64,000 bases of DNA from Ipomoea triloba (taxonomy: Eukaryota; Streptophyta; Magnoliopsida; Solanales; Convolvulaceae), in contig NC_044930.1 in NCBI RefSeq assembly GCF_003576645.1, forward strand, positions 11,025,771 to 11,089,770. The letters are read 5' to 3'. The notes below the pieces were generated by a model that was not told where the DNA came from, ran no database searches, and saw only the letters and a program-made list of their open reading frames with translations. A program made the translations under genes and the position numbers. Below, one piece after another: positions 43,338 through 54,529 of the stretch. How positions within the stretch are numbered: position 1 is the stretch's first letter; the number at the start of each line of letters is the position of its first letter.

Positions 43338-44216
43338 GACTAAAGTGTCATTCCGCACCATGAACTATATTGGATTATTCATGCCGCACCTTGAACTTTC
43401 ATAACGTCCATTCCGATATACAAACTATTAATTTTTTTTCATCTAGCATTTTTTACAGGTTACCAGGTTACTATGATGACATGGCACAGGTAATTAGCTT
43501 ATGTGGATCTTCTTTTTAAGTCAACCCAAAACTTTTAAGTAAACCCAAAAAATTAACGCCTCACGCTGCCCCTCCCCCATGCCTTCAGCCGGACCAGTGC
43601 TCACTAGACCAAATTACTACAGCCCCTCCACAATCCACTGCTCCTCCCCTCCCTTGCGGCAGCATGTGTCGAGCCCACCGACGACCTACCTAGGGGTGAC
43701 CGCGGTTTGTTCCGGTTCCAAGGTTACACAAACCAGAACCGGAACCTTATATAAAGGTTCCGGTTCCGATTCCGATTCAACCGGAATTTCTTTTTTTTTT
43801 TTTAGTATATATAATTATATATAATATGTTTTGTTATTATAAAAACTATATTATAAATTTTTTTATTATTATTTTGGCTACTGTCTAGTGTCTACTGGCA
43901 GTAGCTAAATATAATTTTTTTTTTTTTTATATTTAGCTACTGCCAGTAGCTAAATGCCTAAATATAAGAAATTTTTTTTATTATTATTTTACGGTTCCGG
44001 TACTGATTGTTGGGTTGGAAAAGGTTTAAAAGAAAACAAAAAAAAAAATTCAAAAAAAAAATATAACAAAAAAAATTCCAAGTCAGCATAGATTACCTAT
44101 AACTTGTAGGTAACTTGTAAAAAGTGCTAGATGAAAAAAAATTAATTGTTTGTGTATCGAAATAGACCTTATGAATAATCCAATATAGTTCTTGGTGCGA
44201 GATGACACTTTAGCCT
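43338..44216. mobile_element. Non-autonomous MULE in the left palindrome arm
   Basis: Long inverted ends: gactaaagtgtcattccgca / complement ggctaaagtgtcatctcgca, then gaactatattgga shared. 9-bp target duplication with one mismatch (ttttttaaa, tttttaaaa). The right arm near 45750 preserves the unoccupied site. Its interior holds a further ggttccggttcc-rich insertion at about 43693-44011. Confidence 0.8.
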
Positions 44217-44549
44217 TTTTAAAAAAATAGAGAAGGAAGAGAATTTTATTGTTTTGGGCCTATTCTGTTGTTGGATTCAAATTTTGTGGTTCATTGACCC
44301 ATGTGGAGATTTATTTGTTGAGATTTATTTTAGACTCAATTCCTATTGGAGCCTAAATCATAAATCATTGTTCCATAGAAATATTGGGCATAGTTTTTTT
44401 TTTTTTTTTTTTTTTCGAATGACAATGATCAAATTTACGAGGGAATTAAATTACATCCTTTATTCACAAATCATAATCAAAGTTAGGTTGTGACCTCACT
44501 CGTCCAACCATCCACATTCTTTCACAATAGCGAATTTATCATCATCTTT

Positions 44550-44924
44550 TTGAAGACTTTTGAAGACTAAGCTTCCGCTTGTTTTTTTCTTGATTATGGT
44601 TGAAAAAGTTGTTAACACTGCAATAATGCTCAGATCATGTAGTGATCAAGCCATTGTCTGATTCATTATTTTCAACGTCACTGTTTATGGACAATGGCGA
44701 GTAGTCACTTGACGTTTCTGTAGGATTTTTGTCTTGTTTGAAAGGAGACGATACGGTCTCCTCTGAGTCGGCCCTTCGACCTAATCTTTTGCCTTTTGCT
44801 TCCTGAACGGCTGGAACAATTGGACCTTCGGGCCATGCTGGTGTTCAGCCAACCGTCCAACCCTTATTTTTGGTTTTGAATAAGTCTTTTCTGAGGAATT
44901 ATCTCCGACTTTCGATGACTCCAT
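44550..44924 (-). pseudogene. Unrecognised gene fragment, left palindrome copy
   Basis: On the minus strand a TATAAATA box (44990-44983) stands 59 bp before an ATG (44924-44922). The frame opens MESSKVGDNSSEKTYSKPKI and, after a one-base frameshift near 44840, continues GPIVPAVQEAKGKRLGRRAD with Ser/Asn-rich sequence to a stop near 44640. I do not recognise the family. The right-arm copy confirms that this was once coding: it keeps the same residues but has different disabling changes. Confidence 0.5.
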
Positions 44925-45127
44925 TTTTTAGGAATGGAGCTAGAGAAGAAATATGATATTCCCTCCCCAAGCAAGACACTCCTATTTATACTTTTTTGCA
45001 ATAAGCATTATATCCAAAATTCTTAATGATTCTTACCAATTCTATTTTGATTAACTCCCGCGATATTAAGACAAAAAAAAAGATATTAAGCAAGGAGGAC
45101 AAAGGGCAATGATTTATGATATTCTTA

Positions 45128-45420
45128 CCAGAAGGTCCAATTGTTCCAGCCGTTCTAGAAACAAAAGGCAAAAGATTAGGACGAAGGGCCGACTCAGAGA
45201 AGACTGTATCGTCTCCTTTCAAACAAGACAAAAATCCTACAGAAACTTAGAGTGACTACTCGCCATTGTCTATAAACGGTGACATTGGAAATAATGAATC
45301 ACACAGTGGCTTGATCACTACATGGTTTGGGGATTATTCTAGTGTTAACAACTTTTTCAACTATAATCAAGAAAAAAACAAGCGGAAGCGTAGTCTTCAA
45401 AAAGATGATGAGAAGTAGGT
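45128..45420 (+). pseudogene. Unrecognised gene fragment, right palindrome copy
   Basis: Starts within the gene (PEGPIVPAVLETKGKRLGRR), lacks the promoter and first codons, and carries an in-frame stop after QDKNPTET. It then continues in frame to a basic segment QEKNKRKRSLQKDDEK before a stop near 45416. Diverged inverted duplicate of 44550-44835. Confidence 0.5.
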
Positions 45421-45925
45421 GAACAGTCACTATGAAGTGAATCGTCATCCTGGTGAAAAGGTTGAGGATAACTTTCGCTATTCTGAAAGAATGCGAATGG
45501 TTGGATGAGTGATGTCACAACTTAACTTTGATTATGATTTTTGAATAAATGATGTAATGTGATCATTGTCATTCGAGAATGAAAAAAACTATGCCCAATG
45601 TTTCTATAAAACAATGATTTATGATTTGGGCTCCAATTAGAATCGAGTCTAAAATAAATCTCAACAAAGAAATCTCCACATGGGTCAATGAACCACAAAA
45701 TTTGAATCCTACAACAAAATATGTTCAAAACAATAAAGTTTCCTTCTCTATTTTTTTTTAAAAAACAAAATGGGCTAAATGGACCAGGAAATTAGGGCCC
45801 ACAATTGATTAATATCCAAAGAAAAAAACCTAGGGCTGCTTAATTTCTTCCTAGCAGCCCCATTATACACACAGAGCAGCCATAGTGGAATGAGAGATAG
45901 AGAAAACGCGGAGACGGGGAGAGAG

Positions 45926-46302
45926 ATGCGGGGTGCCGCTGGCGACGCACGCCAACGCCAATGCTCGCTACCTCACGCCACCGTCGAGTCGTGCAACAAT
46001 TTTTAAGTGTAATAATTCAGTGCAATCTTGATTTGCACTTCCATCTGTAAAAATATTCCAAAAGTCGTGTATAATCTTGATTTGCACTTTTGTTGAGTGC
46101 AAGTAATTTGTGTTAAAAGTGTAAGTAACATATGGAAGTGTGCAAGTACAATGTGCGAGTAAAGTTACTTAAAAGTTCAACTATTTACACTTAATAGTGA
46201 AAGTAATTTACCTTTTCACATTGGTGAACTTAATGATAATGTTTCGTAAACTAATAATACTTAGGTATACTTATGAAATATTTTTAACACAATACTTGTA
46301 TT
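45926..46302. other. Intergenic with gtgcaagta motifs
   Basis: 45930-45990 is GC-rich; 46000-46200 repeats ttgatttgcacttt-like sequence. No gene recognised. Confidence 0.4.
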
Positions 46303-46469
46303 TTTTATGAGTACTATTGACTTTGTTATGTTATAATGTAGTATATGTTCATAGCTACTTTCTCAACCAAATGAAGCACAAAAAGCCAATATCGCCCCCA
46401 TTGATGCTTGAACCCACCTCCTCCCATGTGAGAGTGCAAGCGGGTGCCACTAGACCACAAGGTTTTGGC
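46303..46469 (-). mobile_element. Near full-length SINE (family A) with 17-bp target duplication
   Basis: Minus-strand copy with both tRNA-like boxes and the family tail. Perfect duplication aacacaatacttgtatt at 46286-46302 and 46470-46486. Confidence 0.85.
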
Positions 46470-46487
46470 AACACAATACTTGTATTA

Positions 46488-46790
46488 TGTTACAAGTAGA
46501 GTGTTATAAATACTTTAAATGATGGCCATTAAACTTGATACTCTTCATTTGCCTTCTACTTATTATATTGTTTATGTTAAGCATGTGAAAGGTTGTATGG
46601 ATTAGTATAAATTGATGGTGAAGACTTAATGAAATGCATCTTGAAGATCATATGTTATTGTGCTCTACATTTTGTGTCCATCTTCTTCTCCTTTTACTTC
46701 TCTACGCTGTATAACCATATATATAATCTCCGAGCGATTTTTGTGAAATCATCATGCGAGGACTGAGCTAATTGATAGGCCAAATTACAA
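46488..46790 (+). mobile_element. Ty1/copia 5' LTR
   Basis: Starts tgttacaag and ends near aaattaca, followed by cgttatcagcacga, a plausible internal primer-binding segment. The stretch cttaatgaaatgcatcttga to ctccttttacttct recurs at 50400-50478 as a 3' LTR remnant. The start is inferred from TG...CA ends. Confidence 0.55.
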
Positions 46791-47078
46791 TACGTTATCA
46801 GCACGAATCGCTAGCATATTCCCTGGTGAACGGCATGCTTGAGTTGTCTTCCTTTTATATTATATTATATTGTCTAGATAAGCATGATATTGCATATGCA
46901 CGTATGGTTTGTATATATGCTTGCAAATTCTTGAATATGGATTTCTAATTTTTTTAACCACTTTAGATATGTTTTATATATGGTTTGTATATGATTTATA
47001 TATGCTCGGTTGAAAATGTTTTTCTTGAATATGCAAATCAAATATGTATATGTGATTGTATACAAATACTTCTCATAT

Positions 47079-47599
47079 GAGTTAATTTCAGCAATGGTCC
47101 TCCGACTATGTTGATTTTCTAAAATTAGTCCCCCACTTTTAATTCGGACAATTTAGGTCCCTTGACTTTCAAATTCTTTCCAATGTTGGTCCTTTCGTCA
47201 AATTTTGGTTAAGTTGAGGTCAAATGAAGGGGTAAAATTGTTCGTTCACCTGTATAGTGTATTATTACTTGTATTTCTCCTGTTTTATACAGTATATATA
47301 TGAATATAATCTCAGTCAAAGAGACACTGATTGAGATTATATGGTTTCGATTGAGATTTCGTCTGAGATTATATTCATATATACAGCGTATAGGACAAGA
47401 GAAATACGAGTTATAATACACTAAACAGGTGAACAAACAATTTTACCCTTCATTTGACCTCAACTTAACCAAAATTTGATGAAAAAAGACCAACATTGGA
47501 AAGAATTTGAAAGTCAAAGAACCTGAATTGTCAAAATTAAAAGTTGGGGACTAATTTTGGAAAATCAACATAGTCGGAGGACCATTGCTGAATTAACTC
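47079..47599. mobile_element. Non-autonomous MULE nested in copia 5' leader
   Basis: Arms start gagttaatttcagcaatggt, with complement gagttaattcagcaatggtc at the other end. Perfect 10-bp target duplication cttctcatat (47069-47078 and 47600-47609). It sits between the copia LTR and gag, so it inserted after the copia element. Confidence 0.85.
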
Positions 47600-48205
47600 C
47601 TTCTCATATGGTTTCTCCATGTTTAAAAAAAAAACTTCTATTATTATTATTATATCTAAGAATTTACTTTTCTTATTCATTCATATACAAAATTCATTTT
47701 TGATTTGTTCGCATGCGATATATGTGTGTGTTTAAATAGAAGTGACATTTATGTATGAAGATGTAATGTATGTACACTATATATTTATAATGTATGTAGT
47801 GCATAAGAACATCCAAATTAAATTGTACAAAGAAAAACATGGATTTTGTTGCTAAATTATGTTCGGTAACCAAACATGTTGATCATGACTATTTTGTAAT
47901 TTATTGCTGCAAAAAAAACATGTTGAGCATGTTATTCGGAATATTGCAATGTTTCTAAATATTTTTGAAAATGGAAGAATATTTATCTTGAATGTATCTG
48001 AAAGGTCAATTTTATGGTTCCTTGTGCGTATCCGAAAGGTTAATTTGTTTTTTCACATTTTATCTTTGGATTTCATCTCTTGAAGTTTGCTTTGCATCTA
48101 GAGATCCTTTAAAATTCTTTTCTTGATATGAACATGTGATATTAATATGTTTACATGGAGAAGTATGAATGTATATGAGAACATATGAAATATGTTTTGT
48201 AGATC

Positions 48206-50399
48206 ATGTCTTCTATCAGCAAACGAAGATTTACTGAGCTTGCACTTGATCGAAACAACTATTTGACTTGGGCTCTAGATATCGAGATTCATCTCGCGTC
48301 TAAAGAGTTGAGCCAAACCATTGTTACTAGGTCACTGTGTACTAACGCCCAGAAGGCGCATGCTCTAATTTTCTTACACCATCACTTGAACCACGATATG
48401 AAAAATGAATACTTGACTAAAAAGGACCCCTATGCATTATGGAAGTCCTTGATGGACTGTTTTGACCATCAGTCATCGATTGTCCTTCCTCAAGCCCAAT
48501 TTGACTTTTAATCTTGGGTTTCAAGACTGTAAATCAGTGATTGATTACAATTCGACCCTTCATAAAATAGTCTCGCAACTAAAGTTGTCCAAACAAGAAG
48601 TTTCAGAGAATGATTTAATTAAAAAGACCATATCTACTTTTTATGAAAAGCATTCTAAGATGATATTTACACTTCTCATGGCCGAGAAAGTGAGAAACAC
48701 AACCAGTTGTTGATGAAAACCCATAATGCGCGACTCGCTGGGACTGCCCCAGTGCCTAAAGCACATCATATTGCACAAGGAAGCAATTCTAGAAGGGGTT
48801 GAGGAAGTAGTCGTGGCAGAGGTCACTGTCGAAACAACCGAAGTGGTAGAGGCAAAGGCAACAATGACTCTCGGGTCCAAGATAAGAAGCAGAGTAATCA
48901 AGGTTCATTGAGGTTGCAAATCTGCTATCGATGTGGGGTGTACAGGGCACTGGTCTCGTACGTGTCGCACACCAAAGCATCTAGTTGAAGAGTACAAAAT
49001 GATGCAAAGAAAAGATGATAAACAATTGTTAGGAAAAGAATCTCATCATACTAACACTAATTTGATTGAAGCAAATGCAGTGATGAGTGATTTGTTTGTG
49101 TTTATGGGTTATGAACCTATGCGTTTTTATAACTTAGTATCTATGTTTCTATTTTATCATGATGGATGATTCGCTTTTTTTTTTTTTTTCTTTACTTACT
49201 ATTTTTGTGCGAATTTGATAAAGGCAAGGGAATAGTAAGTAAATAATGAATAACCACTGTCCGAGAAGTAACCTTCCAAGGTGATCATTCAGCCTTTTGA
49301 CCGGAAGGTAAAAGTTAGTAATCTTGTAAAGTTGATGTAAGTTAGTTTTTGAAGGAACCTTCTAGGGCACCTTTTGGTTTGGTTACCTTTCGAAGGCTCC
49401 CTACTTCTTTGAAGTAATTTCTTTACATCTCAATTTTTACTTCCTAAAAGGATTTTACTTTTCGAAAGGAGTTACTCCTCATGATCACTTCTTTGATATG
49501 ATTTCTTTTTTATTTTTACCTCAAAGATCTTACAACATTGCGAAATCTATCGTTGTCCACACAATGGAGCATTAACCAACATTGTGTTTGGTGGATAGTG
49601 CAACCACACATACTATCCTTACGGATAAAAGGTTTTTTCGTACCTTGAACAAATCGAGTAGTAATATTATTACCATTACTAATGATGAGGTACAAATAGT
49701 GGGCTCCGAAAGAGCATCTATCATCCTCCCTAAGGGTACAGAGCTACTAATTGAAAATGCTTTGTTGTATCCCCAATCTAAACGAACCTTGTTAAGTTTC
49801 AGGGATATTCAATCAAATGGTTTACATATCGAAACCAAGACTAATAACAATGATGAGTTCTTAATCATGATTCAGTTCATCACTAGTCAAAAGCGAGAGG
49901 TTGAGGAACCTGTCTCTTTTTCTTCTGGGTTATATTATATATACCTATATATAACCTAATAATTATTGTGTTGGATTAACCATGAAACTAAAGAATCCAC
50001 ATTCTTTTCAATTGTGGCATGACCGTCTGGGTCATCCTGGGCAAAATATGATGGGTCGGATCATATCTAATTCTACTAGACATAACCTTTTAAGATCTCA
50101 TGTACTTTCGCCAAATATGTTTACATGTGTTGCTTGTGAAAAAGGTAAATATATTGTACGCCCATCGCGTAATAAGGTTGAACATGAATCGCCTATTTTT
50201 CTGCAAATGTTGTAGGGCGACACTTGTAGACCAATTAGTCCACATTCTGGGCCATTTAGATATTTTATGATCCTTATTGATGCTTCGACTCGTTGGACTC
50301 ATGTTAGTTTATTGTCCACGAGGAACAAAACTTTCGCTAAATTTATTACAAAAATTATTGAGTTAAATGCCAATTCCCAGATTATCATTGATGGTGAGG
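48206..50399 (+). mobile_element. Degenerate Ty1/copia gag-protease-integrase remnant
   Basis: Order on the plus strand: gag from 48206 (FTELALDRNNYLTWALDIEI), frameshifted near 48500 but continuing to 48713; zinc knuckle region GHWSRTCRTPKHLVEEYK near 48945-48995; protease with CLVDSATTHTILTDKRFFRT from 49582; GAG-pre-integrase LWHDRLGHPG at about 50010; start of the integrase core (MILIDASTRWTHV) at about 50270. Several stops and frameshifts break it. The rest of integrase, reverse transcriptase and RNase H are missing. It is dead, though in good order. Confidence 0.9.
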
Positions 50400-50505
50400 C
50401 TTAATGAAATGCATCTTGAAGATCATATATTATTGTGCTCTAAATCTTGTGTCCATCTTCTTCTCCTTTTACTTCTTTACACTATATATATATATATATA
50501 TTGTA
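50387..50505 (+). mobile_element. Copia 3' LTR remnant fused to integrase
   Basis: Matches 46611-46726 of the 5' LTR. The join lies in attgatggtga, which is present both in the integrase reading and in the LTR. It ends in an (AT)n run at about 50484-50501. Confidence 0.75.
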
Positions 50506-51284
50506 AGTGCACAAATGATGCACATTAGTGTTGGCTAAATCATTTGACAAACCTTAGGTTATTTTATTTTCTTAGTATAAGTTGATTCATATATTAGTTT
50601 GACTATTTCAAAGCTCACAATGCTCCTGGATCACAACTTGCGAATTCTGGATCTGCTGCAGTGCTCCCAGCGTTTTTTCCTAACAATAATCAGTTTTATT
50701 TCAGCAAGTCTTGTGATTGGTTTTTAAATGAGTGGACATCATTTTTTCAGAAGAGATTATCAAGCATTTTGTTGGGAGAGTTTGTTACTTGGCTTTACTA
50801 TATAAGGAAGGAGTTTTGAAGTTTTAATTAGCAACTTACAAGTGAGAAATTTGAATTATATTAATCTGAAGAGTTTTCTAACAGCGTGCAAGTTTAATCT
50901 GTGTTCTTATTACTGGGTTTTGGTTCCATGGCTTGGTGCTGATTCAGGCGTGTTGAGGCTGCACGAATCCAATCACTTGAAGATGTTTTGAAGATTGTTT
51001 GATGAATGTTGATGTAGTAGGTTTTGGACCTTGTGTATGATTAGCATTTCATCTCCATGTAATCTTGGCAAACATCTAGTGGATTGGGCTGTCGTGAGTG
51101 CCCTGTATACCTAGGAGTTTAGCTTCGAACTGCGTTATTATTTGTTGTGTCCTAGTTCTATTCTTCTTATCTTTTATCTTTTTATGTTTGAATCAACTTA
51201 ATTAAAGGATAAGATAATTTGTCTTTAAAATGAAGTAGAACTTTAAGTTTTCGTACATTCAAGACCCACGATTACAATTTCATA

Positions 51285-51317
<33 letters not shown>

Positions 51318-51639
51318 CGATTATACAGTAACTTTGGGTGCCCGCACAACCCCAAAGTGGTGCATTAAGTCGTTAGGTATCCCTCGGAGTGAGGGGCTCA
51401 TTTAGTTAGAAAAGTGGTGTTAGGTACTAACTTACGATGTGCATATTAGGATAGGCATGCATTACATGCATATTTGCAATATTACTATCTCCCATTTTGC
51501 AGGATGATATCTGCTCTGTATCACCCATAGTGGAAATAATTGATTCAACCAGGAAAAGCTGATGTAACTGCAAAAACAATATGAGAAGATCACTTATAGT
51601 GCTAAAGGATTGCGCTTATTGTAGTACTTTTTTTCCCTT
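50506..51639. other. Unassigned sequence with (ATGT)n
   Basis: No gene recognised. (ATGT)n/(GTAT)n at 51291-51318. 50900-51150 reads like transposon leader DNA but has no diagnostic motif. Confidence 0.4.
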
Positions 51640-51862
51640 AACTAAGTTTTTTCCCACTGAGTTTTTTGTGAACTAAGGTTTTTAACGAGGCAATCAGCGT
51701 GAATCACGGACCTTACGCTCAACTCAGACTTAAGGGGCTCACCACGGACTATCAAAGCATTCAGATTGGGGGAGTTTTGTTCGCGACAAGCTGGCCACAA
51801 GGAACACATTTTTCACTTCTCGAACCTGACGACTCTCGCAAATTCAAGAAGCGATGGACTCG
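51640..51862 (+). mobile_element. Copia 3' internal end before LTR
   Basis: gttttttcccactgagtttt, aggtttttaacgaggcaa and the purine-rich aagaagcgatgga tract match 1-203 and mark the end of a copia internal region. Confidence 0.7.
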
Positions 51863-52267
51863 TGATGGGTAAATACCCCAAGGACTACACATAGGAACTT
51901 GGAGTGTATAATTGATGTATTATTATCCCTGAAAGGTCGAGTGTCCCTCAGAAATTAATAAAGGTCAAGTGTCCCTTGCGAAATATTATATTCTTGAAGG
52001 GCCATGCCCTATTCTTATATAAAAGACCTAACCCTCCCTTGTAATCTCATCTCTCAATCACTCAAGCAACTTCAAATTCACTACTACGCATCCAACACAT
52101 GAAGGCTTCTTCAAGCCTATTCTTTCTTCATATCTTTATTCTTCAATGTTTCATCTTAGAACTAAGAAAGAAGCTCAATTCGGTCTTTCATATACATACT
52201 CCTTACACTACATACACAACCAATATGCTATAAATCCATATTACCCGTTTACATTTACACCATTACA
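51863..52267 (+). mobile_element. Ty1/copia LTR, same family as 204-784
   Basis: Starts tgatgggtaaata and ends cccgtttacatttacaccattaca. TATA-like tatataaaagacc at about 52016. Ends and order are shared with the LTR at 204-784, but the U3 parts differ in length. Confidence 0.65.
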
Positions 52268-52910
52268 CACACACACGCATATATATATAAAGGGGTGAGG
52301 TGGGGGAGGGGGGCAGCTGCCCCCACTGCTCCTATAGTGGCTTAGCCCCTATTAATATATGTAATCAAAAACCTATTGTTTATAATTTATAAAAAGCTCA
52401 AATTGACAAAGGCAAGAGTCAAAATAACAATGCCGTGTTACGATAAGAGTATATTTATAACTATGAGATGTACTCTTTGACTCTTAAGAGATGCTTAAAC
52501 TGCACTAAACCATTAATAACGGCGAATCTCTATTCTCTAACGTTGACGGAAGGCTTTGTACTAAGAAGAGAGAGAAAACGCGTTGTGCCATATATCTAAT
52601 GTTGACAGAAAGGCCTTGGGACAAAAATGCCAGGTAGGAATGGATTAAGAGGAGAGAGAGAGAGAGAAAACGTGTTGGTGCCAATGTTTGTTCAAATTTG
52701 ATCATCTCCTTCACTTTCACTTTGTTAATTATTAAATATTCCCAGCTTTTGCAACGGCCAGCTCAGTGAACACAATATCTCTCTTCACCAAAACCACTAG
52801 GACATGCATTTCGCCCTTATTTCAACATTGCCCTTCATTATATATTCACCTCATTTAGTTCTGATTATGATTAATGGACAATTTCTGATTTTAGTATTGG
52901 AAGGATCCGC
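52268..52910. other. Intergenic
   Basis: 52285-52330 is a G/C-rich palindromic patch (ggggggcagctgcccccact). 52510-52690 contains a diverged direct repeat around ctctaacgttgac/tctaatgttgac and gagagaaaacg. No gene. Confidence 0.4.
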
Positions 52911-52980
52911 TAAAGGCCGTGTGGTCAAGCGGCATAGTTGTGACCCTCTCAAGTGAGAGGTCACAAGTTTGATGGATCAA
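52911..52980 (+). mobile_element. SINE (family A-like) head fragment
   Basis: ggccgtgtggtcaagcggca and ggtcacaagtttgatgg correspond to A-box and B-box regions. Diverged and without the tail. Confidence 0.4.
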
Positions 52981-53662
52981 CTTTTATACTAATGGTAACG
53001 ATTACAATATAATGAGCACAAGTGCACAACAATCTCTAAATAAGTGCATCGGCTTTCCTCACTATGCCCATTAATAGTTGAAATGTAACAAGGGGATACG
53101 ATTTAAGCCTTGTATTCACAACTCTGAGCAATACAATCGTTGTCTTGTTACTCTTTCCATTATCCGATAAACATTATTACCGCCAGGTCGGTTCTGATTT
53201 CTTGAATCGGCAATTTCAATTTGAATCGGATTATTTGTTTGTTTATTTCTTTTTAAAATTGAATTCTTATTTCAAAATTTTAAAGAGTTTTTCATTCTTA
53301 AGTAATTTTATATCAAAGATTTCTTAGTAATTTTTAAAAAATATTTCAGTTTGGAATCGGAATCACTTGATTTCAAACCAAAATCATTTATACGATTTTG
53401 GTTCCAGTCAAGTTTGTACGGTCCTTGCTTCAGTTCAAATTAAATTGTGATCATCTTTATCCTTCACACCTCCTTACAAAAAGTAAATGCAACCTTACAA
53501 CCTTAGGCTATCCTTATCCTGCAAATCTCTCTCACCCCTCAAAAATGGGTCTTACTTCCACATAACCTAATTTGCAGTTCATTTATTATTCACACTATAT
53601 CCTTACAATATCACATCACATTAAAATATTAATAAATAAATAAAATAGAAAAGAAAAGAAAA
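52981..53662. other. AT-rich intergenic
   Basis: ggaatcggaatc/ggttccagt-type sequence at 53180-53440; otherwise nothing recognised. Confidence 0.4.
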
Positions 53663-54242
53663 CAAAAAATAAATAAACAATTATAAAAAAAAAAAAAAAA
53701 AAGTAGAAAAGCTGCCGCAACCGCCGCTGCTGCGGGAGCTTTTGTACGGATCACAAATTTTGCATATTATGCAAATTTGTAATTCACCTCACCATAAAAA
53801 AAAATTTATAAAAAATGCCACTTCACCTTGCCAATCCCATATTGGCAGGGTTGAGGGTAGCATTATGTTAAATATAAAGCAATGTAAGCCAACATTTTTT
53901 ATAGTCTCCGAACAGTATAATGCACCATAAGAATTTAAATACCATGAGAGCGAAATTCAAAAAATAAATAAACAATTATAAAAAAAAAAGTACAAAAGCT
54001 GCCGCAGCAACAGCGGTTGCGGAAGCTTTTGTACAGATCACAAATTTGCATATTATGCAAATTTGTAATTCACCTCACCATAAAAAAAAATTTATAAAAA
54101 ATGCCACTTTACCTTGCCAATCCCATATTGGCAAGGTTGAGGGTAGCATTATGTTAAATATAAAGCAATGTAAGCCAACATTTTTTATAGTCTCCGAACA
54201 GCATAATGCACCATAAGAATTTAAATACCATAAGAGCGGAAT
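53663..54242. repeat. Two tandem copies of a 295-bp hairpin-rich unit
   Basis: Copies start caaaaaataaataaacaatt at 53663 and 53958. Each holds a GC hairpin (aaagctgccgca...gcttttgta), a perfect palindrome around acaaatttgca/tgcaaatttgt, and a third hairpin with ccaatcccatattggc. Copies are about 95% alike by eye. Confidence 0.8.
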
Positions 54243-54299
54243 TCATAAGAATAAGAATTAAGAATATAATTTTGGGTTGTTTATTTTGTCTTTTTACAT

Positions 54300-54330
<31 letters not shown>

Positions 54331-54376
54331 AAATAGAAACTAAGGAGTTGTCACCTTATTATACATAAGGAGTTGT

Positions 54377-54390
54377 TTTTTTTTTGAGAA
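54377..54390. mobile_element. Tail-only retroposon insertion (14 bp) with 17-bp target duplication
   Basis: tttttttttgagaa lies between perfect copies of tatacataaggagttgt (54360-54376 and 54391-54407). Confidence 0.6.
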
Positions 54391-54529
54391 TATACATAAG
54401 GAGTTGTATGCTTAACAAATAGGGCTCTCTTAATAATTCATATTGTAATTTTTTCCAATTTACTTAAAGTACAAAGTTAACAAATATGAAATTGATTTTA
54501 TATCAATAAAAAGGAAGAGTCATTTTTCA

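Larger units (their letters stand above)
43165..45925. repeat. Large inverted duplication (palindrome) of an unrecognised gene fragment
   Basis: Left arm (43165-43337 and 44217-44835) is the diverged inverted copy of the right arm (45128-45925), with a spacer at 44836-45127. Matching pairs include ccaattgttccagccgttc with its complement, the stretch around acccatgtggagattt, and the gctaggaagaaattaagcaa outer part. A MULE (43338-44216) interrupts the left arm only. The arms differ by scattered substitutions and small indels, so the duplication is not recent. Confidence 0.85.
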
